Shown: piece by piece, positions 22,498-33,359 of the stretch
How positions within the stretch are numbered: position 1 is the first letter of the stretch
Layout of the letters: the number at the start of each line of letters is the position of its first letter
Origin: Calonectria ilicicola
Lineage: Eukaryota; Ascomycota; Sordariomycetes; Hypocreales; Nectriaceae
Reading direction: 5' to 3'
Length of the DNA stretch: 64,000 nt
NCBI GenBank assembly: GCA_020809705.1
Contig: CP085832.1
Coordinates: 310,001 to 374,000, forward strand
The notes under the pieces: generated by a model
Told to the model about the DNA's origin: nothing
The model's database searches: none
The model's input: only the letters and a program-made list of their open reading frames with translations
Made by a program: the position numbers and the translations under genes

Positions 22498-24531
22498 TTA
22501 ATTCTTCAATGTCCACCAACGCTTGGTAGTTTCAGACTCCTCGGGCACCCCAACAACAACTGGTACACCTGACTCCAAGCCCTTTTCTTCTTGGGCCTGT
22601 GAGACGTTCCTGCTATAGCCGGAGGCTCCCATGCCAATCTCAGGTAATTCCTCGGCATCAACGTGCGGCACAATTCCAAGCTTAGCCGCTTCTTTAGGCG
22701 TGAAAGTTGCCCAATCATCGTACTCATCAAACTCGCCAGCTCCTTTGATAGGAAAGGCTAGATTGACAGCATAAAAGAGGGTAAAAGAAATCGCGAGACC
22801 TGTGAAGAATGCCGTGTAATAAAGCTCAAACAGGGCATCTGGAGCCGAGTCTATGCTTCCAACACTGACAATAAGACCACCAATTGTCGGTGCCCATCCA
22901 GCGATCCAACATGGAATAACTCGCAAGTTGAAACCATGGGTAAACCAGTAATCTGAGTCTTCGGGACGATAAAGATGATTTAGTCTAATCTTCTGATGGC
23001 GAATAAAGAAATAATCGCAGATCATGACGCCTAGCAAAGGAGCCAGAAACACGGAAAAGGAGCTGAGAACATTGACAAATGTGGCAGCCTTGTTGATCAG
23101 TTGCCACGGCTGAATGATCCATGTAGCCAGGAAGGTAACTAGGGCTCCTCGGCGAATATCGATATATCGTGGGAAAAGACCAGCCAAATCGATACCGCCA
23201 GCGACAGCGTTACCACAGACGTTCTGGAAGAGGATTGCAAAGGTAAACGCAAGAGCTAGAAAAAAGACGCCAGCTCGGGCTCCAGATGAACCATTTCCGT
23301 CTTTAATTCAATGTAATTAGCATCAATAAGCATAAACTCAACATCGGAATAATTATAAAACTCACAGTCCATCATCACCATCATTAGGTCTGGTGGATTC
23401 CACCAGATGTCACCGTAAATGACCTGGCAAGTTGCTGTAGTGACTAGACCACCGAGCGACACGAAAATACCAACGATCCACTGTACAGATACTGTACCGA
23501 TAACGAAGGCAAGGTGGTCATTGGCATAGCGAGAAAAGTCGCTCTCGTTAGTCATTCCGGCAACCTTTCCTCCAATAGCTTGGTTGATTCCAGCCATCAT
23601 GAGCCAAGAAACGTTCCAACGTGAAGTTGAAGCTACTGCTTGACCCTGATAAAAGATTGGGCCGACTCCCCCGGCAACAGACACAGACCAGATCATCATT
23701 GCTAACATTGCAACACCGCAGCTGACGCTGGAGATGAAGAACGGCTTCTTGAATCGCTCCGGGCGAATGAACAGGAATGGAACTGAGATGATCCAAAATA
23801 CAATGAAACCAACCATTTCATATGTTGTGGTTGGTACGTTAGAAGGCAAAGTGTTGGGGATTTTCTGGAATGATGGCCATAAGGCTGTGAGGCAGACTCT
23901 ACAATGGTGTTAGCAAGGACAAATGGTGCGGTTGCTTTTCACCATCCAGCAATGACTTACGCCACGAGCTTTCCACCGTTCCAACCTAATTATATTAAAT
24001 TAGCCTGGAGATCTTTTTATGGCTCGTAAGCCAAGTGTTAAGTCAATACTTACACTGAATGGCGTTCCAGATAAAATTGAGGAGGCAGCGCTGAATAAGG
24101 GGAATGTAGGCTCCTCGTAATCCCCAAGTAAATCTATTCTGGACCGTGAAACCGACGTGCCAAGTTAGACCGCACCAAGCGACTACGCAGGCAAAAAACG
24201 ACACAATGAATCGTGACACTACGATGATGCCCATAGCCTGTCCTACAGACAATCCTTGTGTGAGGAATGTATTGGGAGTCTGCCATGTCGATACGTTTAG
24301 TGCGCCACTTGAAGTGACCATGTGCATTAGCAGGCTTTTCTTGCAGCTATGGCGTACAGCGTTGACTTACAGAGATTGCGCACCAAAAAAGTTGAACCAT
24401 CCCCAGGTTCGTCTAGAGGGTGGGAGGGGGACCAGATCCCGGTTACACCATGCTGTCGTCTCCTCATGTCGCGTCGCGTCGGCTTCGAGAACAGCCGCCT
24501 CCTTGATCTTACGGATTGTTTTGTTCGCCAT
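22498..24531 (-). CDS. NCS1 family permease (uracil/uridine/allantoin/hydantoin type)
   Basis: Five exons (24531-24371, 24307-24054, 23985-23961, 23898-23366, 23300-22498) give 591 residues. The N-terminal RDLVPLPPSRRTWGWFNFFG motif before TM1 is diagnostic of fungal Fur4/Dal4-like nucleobase-cation-symport-1 proteins, and the ALNVSTWQ and QCWNGGKLVAV segments also fit. The C-terminal tail is cytosolic and acidic. Twelve membrane segments are expected. One exon is only 25 bases. It imports a nucleobase, nucleoside, allantoin or hydantoin with H+ at the plasma membrane. It is divergent from a hydantoinase-type gene across a GATA-rich promoter, which favours a hydantoin or related cyclic ureide/amide as substrate. 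Confidence 0.92.
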
Positions 24532-24718
24532 GTTTCGCCTTATTACCGAGGGGAACTGTAGGCCTTTCTAGCCTCAAAGTTGGCAGCAACAAGGTACGTG
24601 GCAGCCCACAAGGACAGCGCGACGAGGCTCTCAACCTCGACTGCAACGTGGGGCGCCCAGCTTTCTTATTCCTAGCTACGTGCTGCTACCATGATTTGTA
24701 GATCAGACTGAATATCTC

Positions 24719-25234
24719 TTATCTTTACGAAAAATTGGAGATGCGCGCGGCCAAGATAGTTCCATGACACGCCTATCAATGATCCATGCTCCATTCGGCA
24801 TTTTAGGCGCCCTCCCATGACATCGCAACACAGGGTCAGATTGAAGCTTAAACTAGGCCGACAGGGTAATCATTTCCGGGCTTGAAACGGAAATGCTGCC
24901 ACGCCAATTCAAAAACACGGCTAATTCACTCCCAGCCCCTCAGCCAAGAAACAAGCCAATTTGTCAGAGCTTTCCACGTGTATTCGCGCGGGCTTAAACC
25001 CGGCTTTAGTCCTGTCTTATCGTGGTGTGCGACCGTGTGTGGAGCCAGGGCCCTAGTAGCATACCACGTCAAGTTGGCCGACGCCCCATGGCCCCAGATT
25101 TCTTATCTGTCTCTATGGACGATCGGGCAATTGACTGACTGTCGTGATTAGCGGGGGATATTTGTGTAGCGGCCTGTTAGTGGCCTGTTGATAGGCTTCT
25201 ACCTCTGCAACCCTATCAACCAAGCCGTTTATCG
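24719..25234. promoter_or_regulatory. cluster of eight HGATAR (GATA-factor) sites
   Basis: Within the 877-base divergent promoter between the NCS1 permease and the hydantoinase-type gene I count eight HGATAR matches, both strands together: 24719, 24754, 24773, 25017, 25103, 25189, 25213 and 25229. About one to two are expected by chance in 516 bases. AreA-type GATA factors activate nitrogen-scavenging genes in filamentous fungi, so both genes are probably under nitrogen-metabolite control. Binding itself is inferred. Confidence 0.55.
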
Positions 25235-25408
25235 GGTTCAATTCGGCTCCGACTTCCGGCATCGGCATCATGAAGCCCGGATCTGCATTTGGGGTTTGTA
25301 ATTTTTATGAAATTGGTCATCTTTTATAGGGCTGGCCACCGGTAATACGGACCGAGAGCGAAGAATTTCGTGCATGCATCACTACAGGCTCCCCTGCAGC
25401 TAAACAAG

Positions 25409-28400
25409 ATGAAGGCACCTACACTTAGGATTGGAGTTGATGTTGGCGGGTAAGAGATGCAATCTCCAAGATCATGATCCACGTAAAAACGACAATGCTT
25501 ACAAGTTATATCCAGAACAAATACGGATGGTGTCATCTTGGATCTTGCCAGGGCCTCTGGGCCTGACAGAGGTATTGTGGCGTGGAAGAAGTCAAGCACT
25601 ACAAAGAATCCAAGTGATGGTATCAACAATGTTATTAAGGAAATGTTTGAGCAGTCAAACATTGATCCTAAGGAGGTGGCCAGTGTCACAATTGGCACGA
25701 CGCATTTCATCAACGCTGTTGTAGAGATGGATCAGTCACGACTTGCCAAAGTTGCCGTGATACGACTCTGCGGGCCATTTTCTAAAGATATCCCAATTGG
25801 AATTGACTGGCCTCCACAGCTTCGCAACATTATTTGCGGGTACAGAGGTCTCGTCAATGGAGGTTTGGAAATTGACGGCAGCCTAATCGCCGAGCTAGAT
25901 GAAGATGAGGTTAGACGCCAGTGTGAGGAAATCAAGTCGCAAGGCATCAAAAGCATCGTCATCATCGGCGTATTTAGCCCTATCGATCTTCTGTATAAGC
26001 AGGAAGAAACAGCAGCTGAAATCATCCGAAGCGCATACCCCGAAGCCGACATTGTGTGCTCCAAGGACGTGGCGAATATTGGTTTCCTCGAAAGAGAAAA
26101 TGCCGCAATCCTCAACGCTTCTATTCTGCCTTTTGCTCGCCGAACCATTCACTCGTTCCAAGATGCTGTTTCCCGCCTACATCTCAACTGCCCAGTTTTT
26201 GTTACGCAAAATGACGGTACAATTCTTCCAGCCAGTGCTGCTGCTCGGGTGCCTATCCGAACCTTCTCGAGCGGCCCAACCAACAGCATGAGAGGTGCCG
26301 CATTTTTGATGCAAGATCAAGAAAAGGAGGTTATGATGGTAGTTGACGTGGGCGGTACGACGACTGACGTGGGTCTGCTTTTGAAGAATGGATTCCCACG
26401 ACAGGCCGCTGCCTATAGTGAAATTGCTGGAGTGCGCACCAATTTTTCGTACCCAGACGTCAGAAGTATTGGCCTTGGCGGCGGATCAATCGTGGGACGC
26501 GACAAATCCGGGAAGATCACAGTTGGTCCAGAAAGCGTAGGCTATCAGATCAACAAAAAGGCTTTGGTCTTTGGTGGCGACATTCCCACCGCTACTGACT
26601 ACACGGTTTTGGGAAGTAAAGATGTGGAGATTGGCGATCGATCAAAAGTGGATGGTTCGGATCTGGAGCCAAGCCTGCCTGAGTTCAAGGCCAAGGTCAA
26701 GTCGATGTTGGAATCCATCGTAGATACGATGAAGACATCGCCCGACGATATTCCTGTCGTGCTTGTTGGAGGTGGCGCAGTGATTTCTCCCGACAGTATT
26801 GAAGGCGCTAGCCGAGTGGTGAAGCCAAAGTGGTCTGGGGTAGCAAATGCAATCGGTGCGGCAACTGCGAGAGTCAGCGGAATTGTCGACTCTGTTGAGA
26901 GTACTGAGTCAAAGACAAAAGATCAAATTATGGAAGAGCTTTCACAGAGAGCCATTGATAAGGCTGTAGCTAGCGGGGCACTGAGAGAGACAGTCACGAT
27001 TGCTGAGATTGAGAGCTTCCCGCTTCAGGTAAATCTCGCAACGACCCAACATTGCATAGCTTTGCTAACATGTCAAAATAGTACATTGCTAACAAATCTC
27101 GGATCATCGTCAAAGCCGTTGGTGACTTTGACTACTCGCGAACAGATTTTGAGACAAATTCGGTCATGGCAAACGGTGGTGGGGATGAATTTGCGGATGA
27201 TGCAAACCACGTCGCACAAAAGACTGCAGGTGTTGAGGATGCATCCGAAGTGCCGTCCAGCTCCCGCTCAGTAGTCTTCACCAAAGAATACATCAACTCG
27301 TACAAGCCGAAGGTGGTTAACAGGGAGTGGATATTATCAGAGACTGATTTGGAATTTATCACGACTGGATGCTACATCCTAGGGACAGGAGGTGGAGGTA
27401 GCCCCTATCAACACTTCCTTCGACTGCGCGAAATGCTACGAGCTGGCGCAGTGCTACGCGTTATCTCACCGCGAGATCTCAAGGATGATGATATTATCGC
27501 TTGCGGTGGTGGCAAGGGATCTCCCCAGGTATCAATCGAGAAGCCATATGGTGACGAGTGCGTTTCCTCTTCGCAAGCAAGCACAGCAGCGATAGCTGAC
27601 CTAAAATCTATAGAATCCTCGAGTCACAAAGAGAGCTTTACGAATTCCTCAAAGTCAAGCCCGATGCTGTCATTCCACTGGAAATCGGTGGAGGTAATGG
27701 CCTGCAGGGTCTGATTATCGGTGCATCAACATCTCTGAATATCCCCGCCATCGATGGCGATTGGATGGGCAGAGCATACCCAGTCTCTTGGCAGACCACA
27801 CCAGTGGTGTTTGAAAAAAAAGCCATGATGGTACCAACATGTATCTCGGACGGAAACGGCAGAATTATTGTGAGGCATTAATGAAATTGCAAGAAAAATG
27901 TGTTTCGACTAACCATGATTTCTCCAGTTCATGACCAAGGCACCTACAGAGCTGGATGCTGAACGGGCGCTTCGCGCTGCCTTGTCGCAGATGGGATCCC
28001 ACGTCGGTTGCGCCAAGGGCCCTGTCAGCGGCAAAAATACCAAGGAATGGGTGGTTGAGAACACTATGTCTTTATCGTGGAGGATTGGCCGGGCGGTGGC
28101 ACTGTCCCGGTGCACCAACACAGTAGACACCATGGCCGACTCTATTATCGCTGAGGTTGGTGGACCGGAGTCCGCCAGACTTCTGTTCAAGGGCAAGATC
28201 GTGGGTGTTGAACGTATCACAAAAATGGGGCACTCGTATGGTGAGGTCATCATTGAATCGACTGCCGGCGAAGGCTCGTCCACTGCGGCCAAAGAGCGCC
28301 TGATCATCCCCTTCAAGAATGAGAATATTTATGCAAAGAAGATTGATGCAACCGGAAAGGAAGAGGTATGCAGCGCCGTAACCTTTGACGTTAATTGCGA

Positions 28401-28711
28401 CCCCGCTAACAGGCTTATTCTAGATTCTCACTATCGTACCGGATCTTGTTTGTGTGATTGATGCCCAAAACGGCGAGGCGCTTGGTACGCCCGAGTATCG
28501 CTATGGCCTTCCTGTGCTTGTCCTCGGTATCACGGCTTCCGAGAAGTGGACGTCGACACCAAGAGGTATCGAGATTGGAGGTCCAAAGGGCTTCGGATTT
28601 GACGATCTTGAATACAAGCCTCTTGGAAAGTTTAGCAAGCCACGTAGCGTTATCGATGAATACGATGTGGGGACCCAGGCAGGAGATAGGATAAACGGAG
28701 ACTCTGCATAG
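25409..28711 (+). CDS. hydantoinase/oxoprolinase-DUF917 fusion protein
   Basis: Six exons (25409-25449, 25516-27028, 27082-27557, 27614-27869, 27928-28365, 28424-28711) give 1003 residues. The N-terminal half is a hydantoinase A/oxoprolinase: the ATP-site motif DVGGTNTDGVILD at the start (split by intron 1), TIGTTHFINAVVE, and the second phosphate loop MVVDVGGTTTDVGLL near residue 288, then a LGGGSIVG segment. From about residue 600 to the end the chain matches DUF917 (TGCYILGTGGGGSPYQHF, LEIGGGNGLQG, AIDGDWMGRAYP). Such proteins use ATP to open cyclic amides such as hydantoins, oxoproline or lactams. The adjacent permease supports import of the substrate. The exact substrate is unknown. Confidence 0.93.
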
Positions 28712-29474
28712 TGCATTATAGTCTAGAATAAAATAAAAAAGAGCAAACATCTTCGAAAGCCATTTCCAAACAGGTGATAGACGTTTATAACGCGGTAATA
28801 AATAGGTATTTAGACCCATTCCAAAAGCTTTGGGTAAGCTGAATCGGGGGGAACTAACCTACCATCCGCTCTGCTGTCGCGCTATGTTTGTATCAGAGAC
28901 TATCTCGCGGCGATGTCATATAAAATTTTTATAACCTTTTTTAAATGCACCGGACGCAAAAACACCATCTCACGCAAGAGACCAAAGCCAGAATAAAGAA
29001 ATTGAATAATCAATCAGTACAGGAGTCGTGTCCTTGTCCGTTGGACCTGCCGATGTCACTCTGATGTAACAGTAACGAGCCACTTAACGAGCTGGCATAT
29101 ATTCTGTTGGTGTCTCAGATAAACAACTGGGTCATAGGTACAGCTCGTCACCTCGAAGATGCGCACTTGAATCATTCACGCCAAGACGCCGTTCATGAGT
29201 CCTGTTTGAGAACTGGGTATGTTTACAGATTTTAGCCTGTCGCCATCCAACATTGAGTTTATTTTGCTGGTGGGATTCAGGTTTTTATTATTCTTTTCTC
29301 TCATTTTCCCGTGTCTTGGCGCTGGCGTATTGTTTTTCCACCCATTTTCTTTCCTTTTTCTTGATCTTACATGCGTCACCTCAGCCTTGTTTGTGCTCCC
29401 CCCTCATTTCCCTCAAACACAACACAAAAAAACTTTTGCAAAGTCCAAAATTGTGTCTTTCTTCATCCTCCTCC
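28712..29474. other. intergenic region
   Basis: About 760 bases. The upstream gene ends in an AT-rich 3' flank with AATAAAATAAAA at 28727, a plausible polyadenylation signal. The remainder is pyrimidine-rich leader of the F-box gene. No other feature was seen. Confidence 0.4.
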
Positions 29475-31085
29475 ATGGCTTCTCATGGCCCCCCTGTCTC
29501 GGTCACGATGAGAAACTGGATTTGCCTTCTCCCAGACGAACTGGTGACACAAATATTGTCCAACCTGTCCAATATCGACCTCAAACGCCTCAGGCTTACA
29601 TGTAGGTTCTTCGGCCAAAGGTCTTTGCCTCGAATTTCTCGTGTGTTTTTATCTGCAAATTACCGCAACATTGAGGTTCTATTGTCGGTGGCAGACCATC
29701 CGCACTTCAAGAAGTATGTAACGGAAGTTGTTTGGGACGACGCACTTCTTCAACGGCCGAATAACGCAGATTATGGGCTCTCCAACCTCGAAAACAAATC
29801 CCAAGTTGTCCCAAAATGGTTCTCGGAGGGTCGAAACGATAGCATTTTTCGTACCAAGATGCGCCGTCCGGAACACTCGCCGACTGAGGTCACAAAGCAG
29901 CTAGAGGACCTAATGTCGACCCTATTCTGCTGGAGACAGTATCAGAATCTCCTTGATCAGCAGGAGACCATCATAGCGGATAATGTCGATATTAATGCAT
30001 TCGAATATGCACTTAAACACTTCAAATCCCTCAAAAAGATCTCAATCACCCCCACTGCTCATGGGATTTTGCTCTTACCAGCGTACAAGACGCCAATGAT
30101 TCGCGACTTCATCTTTGGGTTCGCCTATCCAATTCCTCGTGGTTGGCCGAACGTCGAGACCGCAATTATGCCGCCTTGGTTGCCCCCATAGGAAGGAGAT
30201 TATGATCCAGAGAGGTACTATCGAGGCTACCATGCTGCATGTCGCATCCTAGCTCAACCAGAGACATCTCATCATATATCGGAAGTCGCTCTGCCGGTAT
30301 TTCATCTCAAAACGGGGCTATCCTCTTTCTTATTCAGCCAGCGTTCTGAATTGTACGAAAACTTTGCAAAAATGATTCGACGACCCGGCTTCAAATATCT
30401 TGACCTTTCTATCATTGCAGAAGGCTCCATACCTGTAGGATGGAAATTCTACAGCAAGAAACTTCTGTTCAAGGCTTTGAAAAAGGCACGCAACCTTGAA
30501 CACGTTTCTTTGGCTGTCACCTTTAATCCTTTCCATAAAACATCCATATATGGTCATTTGGCTGGACCTGTCCGCATCGGTATACCTCTGCGCCAACTGT
30601 TTCCATCTACTCATTGGAACCTACGACACTTCGGGCTCTGTGGTTTCCCAGTCGCGCAAGCTGATCTTATAGAGTTTCTCTCCCAACTTCCATCCACCTT
30701 GCAGTCAGTTGAGCTCAGTTTCCTCGTCTTTCACGATTTTTGCGGCGACTACCGCAGTCTTCTTGAGGATATGCGCGATAAGCTGGGATGGCGGGATCGG
30801 CCAGTGGCAAACAGACCTCGCATCAAGATCAAGGTGGACTTGGATACCGTAGTCGACGGGATGGTCATATGGGTTGGTGATGAGGCTGAAGCATTCGTCT
30901 ATCAGAACGATGTCCCAAACCCCTTTGGGAAAGAGGATCGCTCCTATCCACACAGGCCCGTTTGTGGAACATTAAGGGACGAGTTCAATCCTGATTTCTC
31001 GCAACCTTATGTTTTCGAACTTCCAGACCCAACTAGCGTGGTACGAAGCATGCCCGTGGAGTGGAATGCCCGACCGCCACTGTAA
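29475..31085 (+). pseudogene. F-box protein gene with one in-frame TAG
   Basis: A single frame of 537 codons from the ATG at 29475, interrupted only at 30189-30191 (TAG, codon 239). The N-terminus has an F-box (WICLLPDELVTQILSNLSNI, then LKRLRLTCRFF). The protein-like sequence resumes directly after the stop (EGDYDPERYYRGYHAACRIL) in the same frame and runs to DPTSVVRSMPVEWN. The block before the stop ends MPPWLPP. The stop is consistent with a CAG-to-TAG change, but the original residue is a guess. No intron removes it. Options are a null allele, a base-call error, or two separate short products. Confidence 0.75.
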
Positions 31086-31387
31086 TTTGATGATGACGAG
31101 ATATCTGTCTTGCGGTGTAATCAGCTTGACAATGTAATTTTTTTGGGGGCTAGTCTATTCACATTGTTTTCTTTTATCTCTTTACGTCTTGGGGTGTATT
31201 TCATTTCAAAATTGATAACTTTCAGTTAGTTAAAAACATACAAATTCAACATGGAGAAAGGATGAAGTGAATTATGTGCTACAAGGTATATACATCAATT
31301 CATAACACCAGAGCAATTTGCATCCTGGGCCAAAAAGTCCTTTCCTCTCCTTCCTCACCTCATAAACCCTGTTTTGAAATTTGCACC

Positions 31388-32203
31388 CTAGTAAACTGTG
31401 GTGATGGGGGTCTTCACATAAGACGTTAGGCTGGTTGTACCATTCATCTTCTGGTAAATGGCCTGGACAAAGGCCTTGGCCGCATAGTCAGCACCCGCGG
31501 GGCTGGTGTGGGTGTGGTCATTGGGGTACAGGGCGTTGGTAGCGCTGTTTCCGAGCTTGAGGTATGTGTTGCTGACAGCTTGGAAGTGATCAACAAATGT
31601 GACAGAGGAGCTAGCCAGTGCTGTAGTGGCCGTCTTCTGGTAGCCGACGAAGCGAGGTGCAGACGAGCTGTAGGTACCACCCTCCCACTGGTTGTTGGGG
31701 GTCTGGGAGCTCAGGATGACAGTAGCACCCTTGGCTGTCATCAGCTTAGCAGCCTGGATAACGTAAAAGACAAAGGTGTAGACCGTCTCTCCGGTAGAGG
31801 ACGAAATGCAAGTCTCTGTTCCAGATCCAGGGCAATCGGAACGACCGTTGTCGTTGGATGTAGGCGAACCACCATCGTTGTGACCAAACTCAATGACAAC
31901 AATATCGCCAGACTGGACCAAGTCGGCAACTGCCTGGAAGCGTCCCTCATTCCAGTACGATCGTGCAGAGCGTCCACCGATGGCCTTGTTTACTGTGGTT
32001 ACGCTCAGGTAGTTGCCGATGTAATTACCCCAACCATCTGTGGCGCCGTCATTGGCACCATTCTTGGCCATGGTACTGTCACCGCAGAAGTAGACAGTGG
32101 GTGTCGCTCGTGGTTGCAATTGTACAGGCTCCGGCGCGGGGGCGGCCGCAACCTGGAGAACACCAAAGGCCAAGGCCGTGAGGGAAGCTGAGGTAAACTT
32201 CAT
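31388..32203 (-). CDS. secreted rhamnogalacturonan acetylesterase (SGNH hydrolase, CE12-like)
   Basis: A single exon of 271 residues starting at the ATG at 32203. Residues 1-20 form a secretion signal (hydrophobic core ending AAAPAPEP). The SGNH blocks are in order: block I FCGDSTMAKNG with the catalytic Ser, block II GGRSARSY with the oxyanion Gly, block III EFGHNDGG with the Asn, and block V DHTHTSPAGA with the catalytic Asp and His. This order matches fungal rhamnogalacturonan acetylesterases, which remove acetyl groups from pectin side-chain regions outside the cell. A TATAAG element at 32273-32278 (minus strand) lies about 70 bases upstream. Earlier in-frame ATGs would bury the signal peptide. 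Confidence 0.95.
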   Translation of the reverse strand: MKFTSASLTALAFGVLQVAAAPAPEPVQLQPRATPTVYFCGDSTMAKNGANDGATDGWGNYIGNYLSVTTVNKAIGGRSARSYWNEGRFQAVADLVQSGDIVVIEFGHNDGGSPTSNDNGRSDCPGSGTETCISSSTGETVYTFVFYVIQAAKLMTAKGATVILSSQTPNNQWEGGTYSSSAPRFVGYQKTATTALASSSVTFVDHFQAVSNTYLKLGNSATNALYPNDHTHTSPAGADYAAKAFVQAIYQKMNGTTSLTSYVKTPITTVY

Positions 32204-33359
32204 GGTGAAGAATTGATAGGTCTCGACTGTAAGGACTGAGAGAATTTCAACGAGACAAGTTGATTCAATAGACTTATAGGATTTGACCCCTGCTCCAATG
32301 CTCCACAAGATGGCATTTATTGTCACATATTACACCCTTATACAATTTCCAGCGACTAGCACATGTCGCCATACCATATTACCCCAATATTTCCTCATGG
32401 AATGACTGTGTATGTCCGGTCCCAACTTGCCAAGATGGCTCCGCTTGCCCGGGTTGGGCTATTGTTCCGCCGAGGGTTCTATCCTTCGAAATAACACGAG
32501 CATTTTTCCACCAGTCAACCCAATCAAACGGGGGCAAAAAGTGTCCATCCCCATTCCACTTAGCGTGAAACACAACACGACCCTGTCATCCAGCAACGCT
32601 TTAGACCACAAATCAGAGTAATCAAGGATATTTTACTGACCGCCCCGCGAGCTATTCCAGCGGGTCGCCGATGCCTATTTTACTTAGGCTTTAATAGGAC
32701 AGTGGATTCTGGTTGCGTGCCGGGAGACTTGCTCCGCATTTCGTTTTAGGGGCGCAAACCCACCCTCGTATAGGTGCGCTTAGGGTCCGTTAACCTTAAG
32801 TTAGTCAAAATATTGTTGAATAATACCTCGGGGTATCATTACGATTCCACAATCCGGTGGGTTGCCAGTCAGTTCGGTCATTCGTGCTCAAAGCCCCGAA
32901 CGTGCGACAATGATGCCAAGATCTACTGTCCAGCCCAAAAGAAGAGCATTCCCCGCTTTTGCACCACCTGAGATGCATGGTTGATCAGGACTAGATAGGT
33001 GGATTAATTCGTCCGATGTCACATTAGAAATGCCATCTCATCACACAGGTCCTGAATTTAGATGATCGCTTGGGCATGAGAATAGCTTGCATTGCCAATT
33101 TTCCTGGCCACTTTAGGTACCCCTCCAATCCCCAGAGTCTATGTCCTGCGGGGTTGCTCTGGAGGCAGAAATACTCAGCATCTGCTATTCCATACAAATT
33201 TGGCTCATTGGGAGATAAATGCTATGATCTTCAAATTATATGACTGTTTCAAAGACTAACCGGCTGCATATTGCATCAACAAAAATTTTGTAGAGATATC
33301 CAGGCACCAGGACACAGTAATAATGCCTCTCTTCATAACTCCATAGCTAGCAAACCTCT
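32204..33359. other. intergenic region
   Basis: About 1.15 kb holding the promoter of the acetylesterase gene and the 3' flank of the Zn2Cys6 regulator. Only short frames occur, none with recognisable domains. No RNA gene was seen. Confidence 0.4.

Noticed and set aside
30351..31085. An independent gene starting after the TAG in the F-box locus
   Set aside because: Protein-like sequence extends upstream in the same frame to the stop, so it is better read as the second half of one broken gene.
31508..32191. A 227-codon frame antisense to the acetylesterase
   Set aside because: It is a mirror of a strong coding gene with a signal peptide and all SGNH blocks; no independent evidence.
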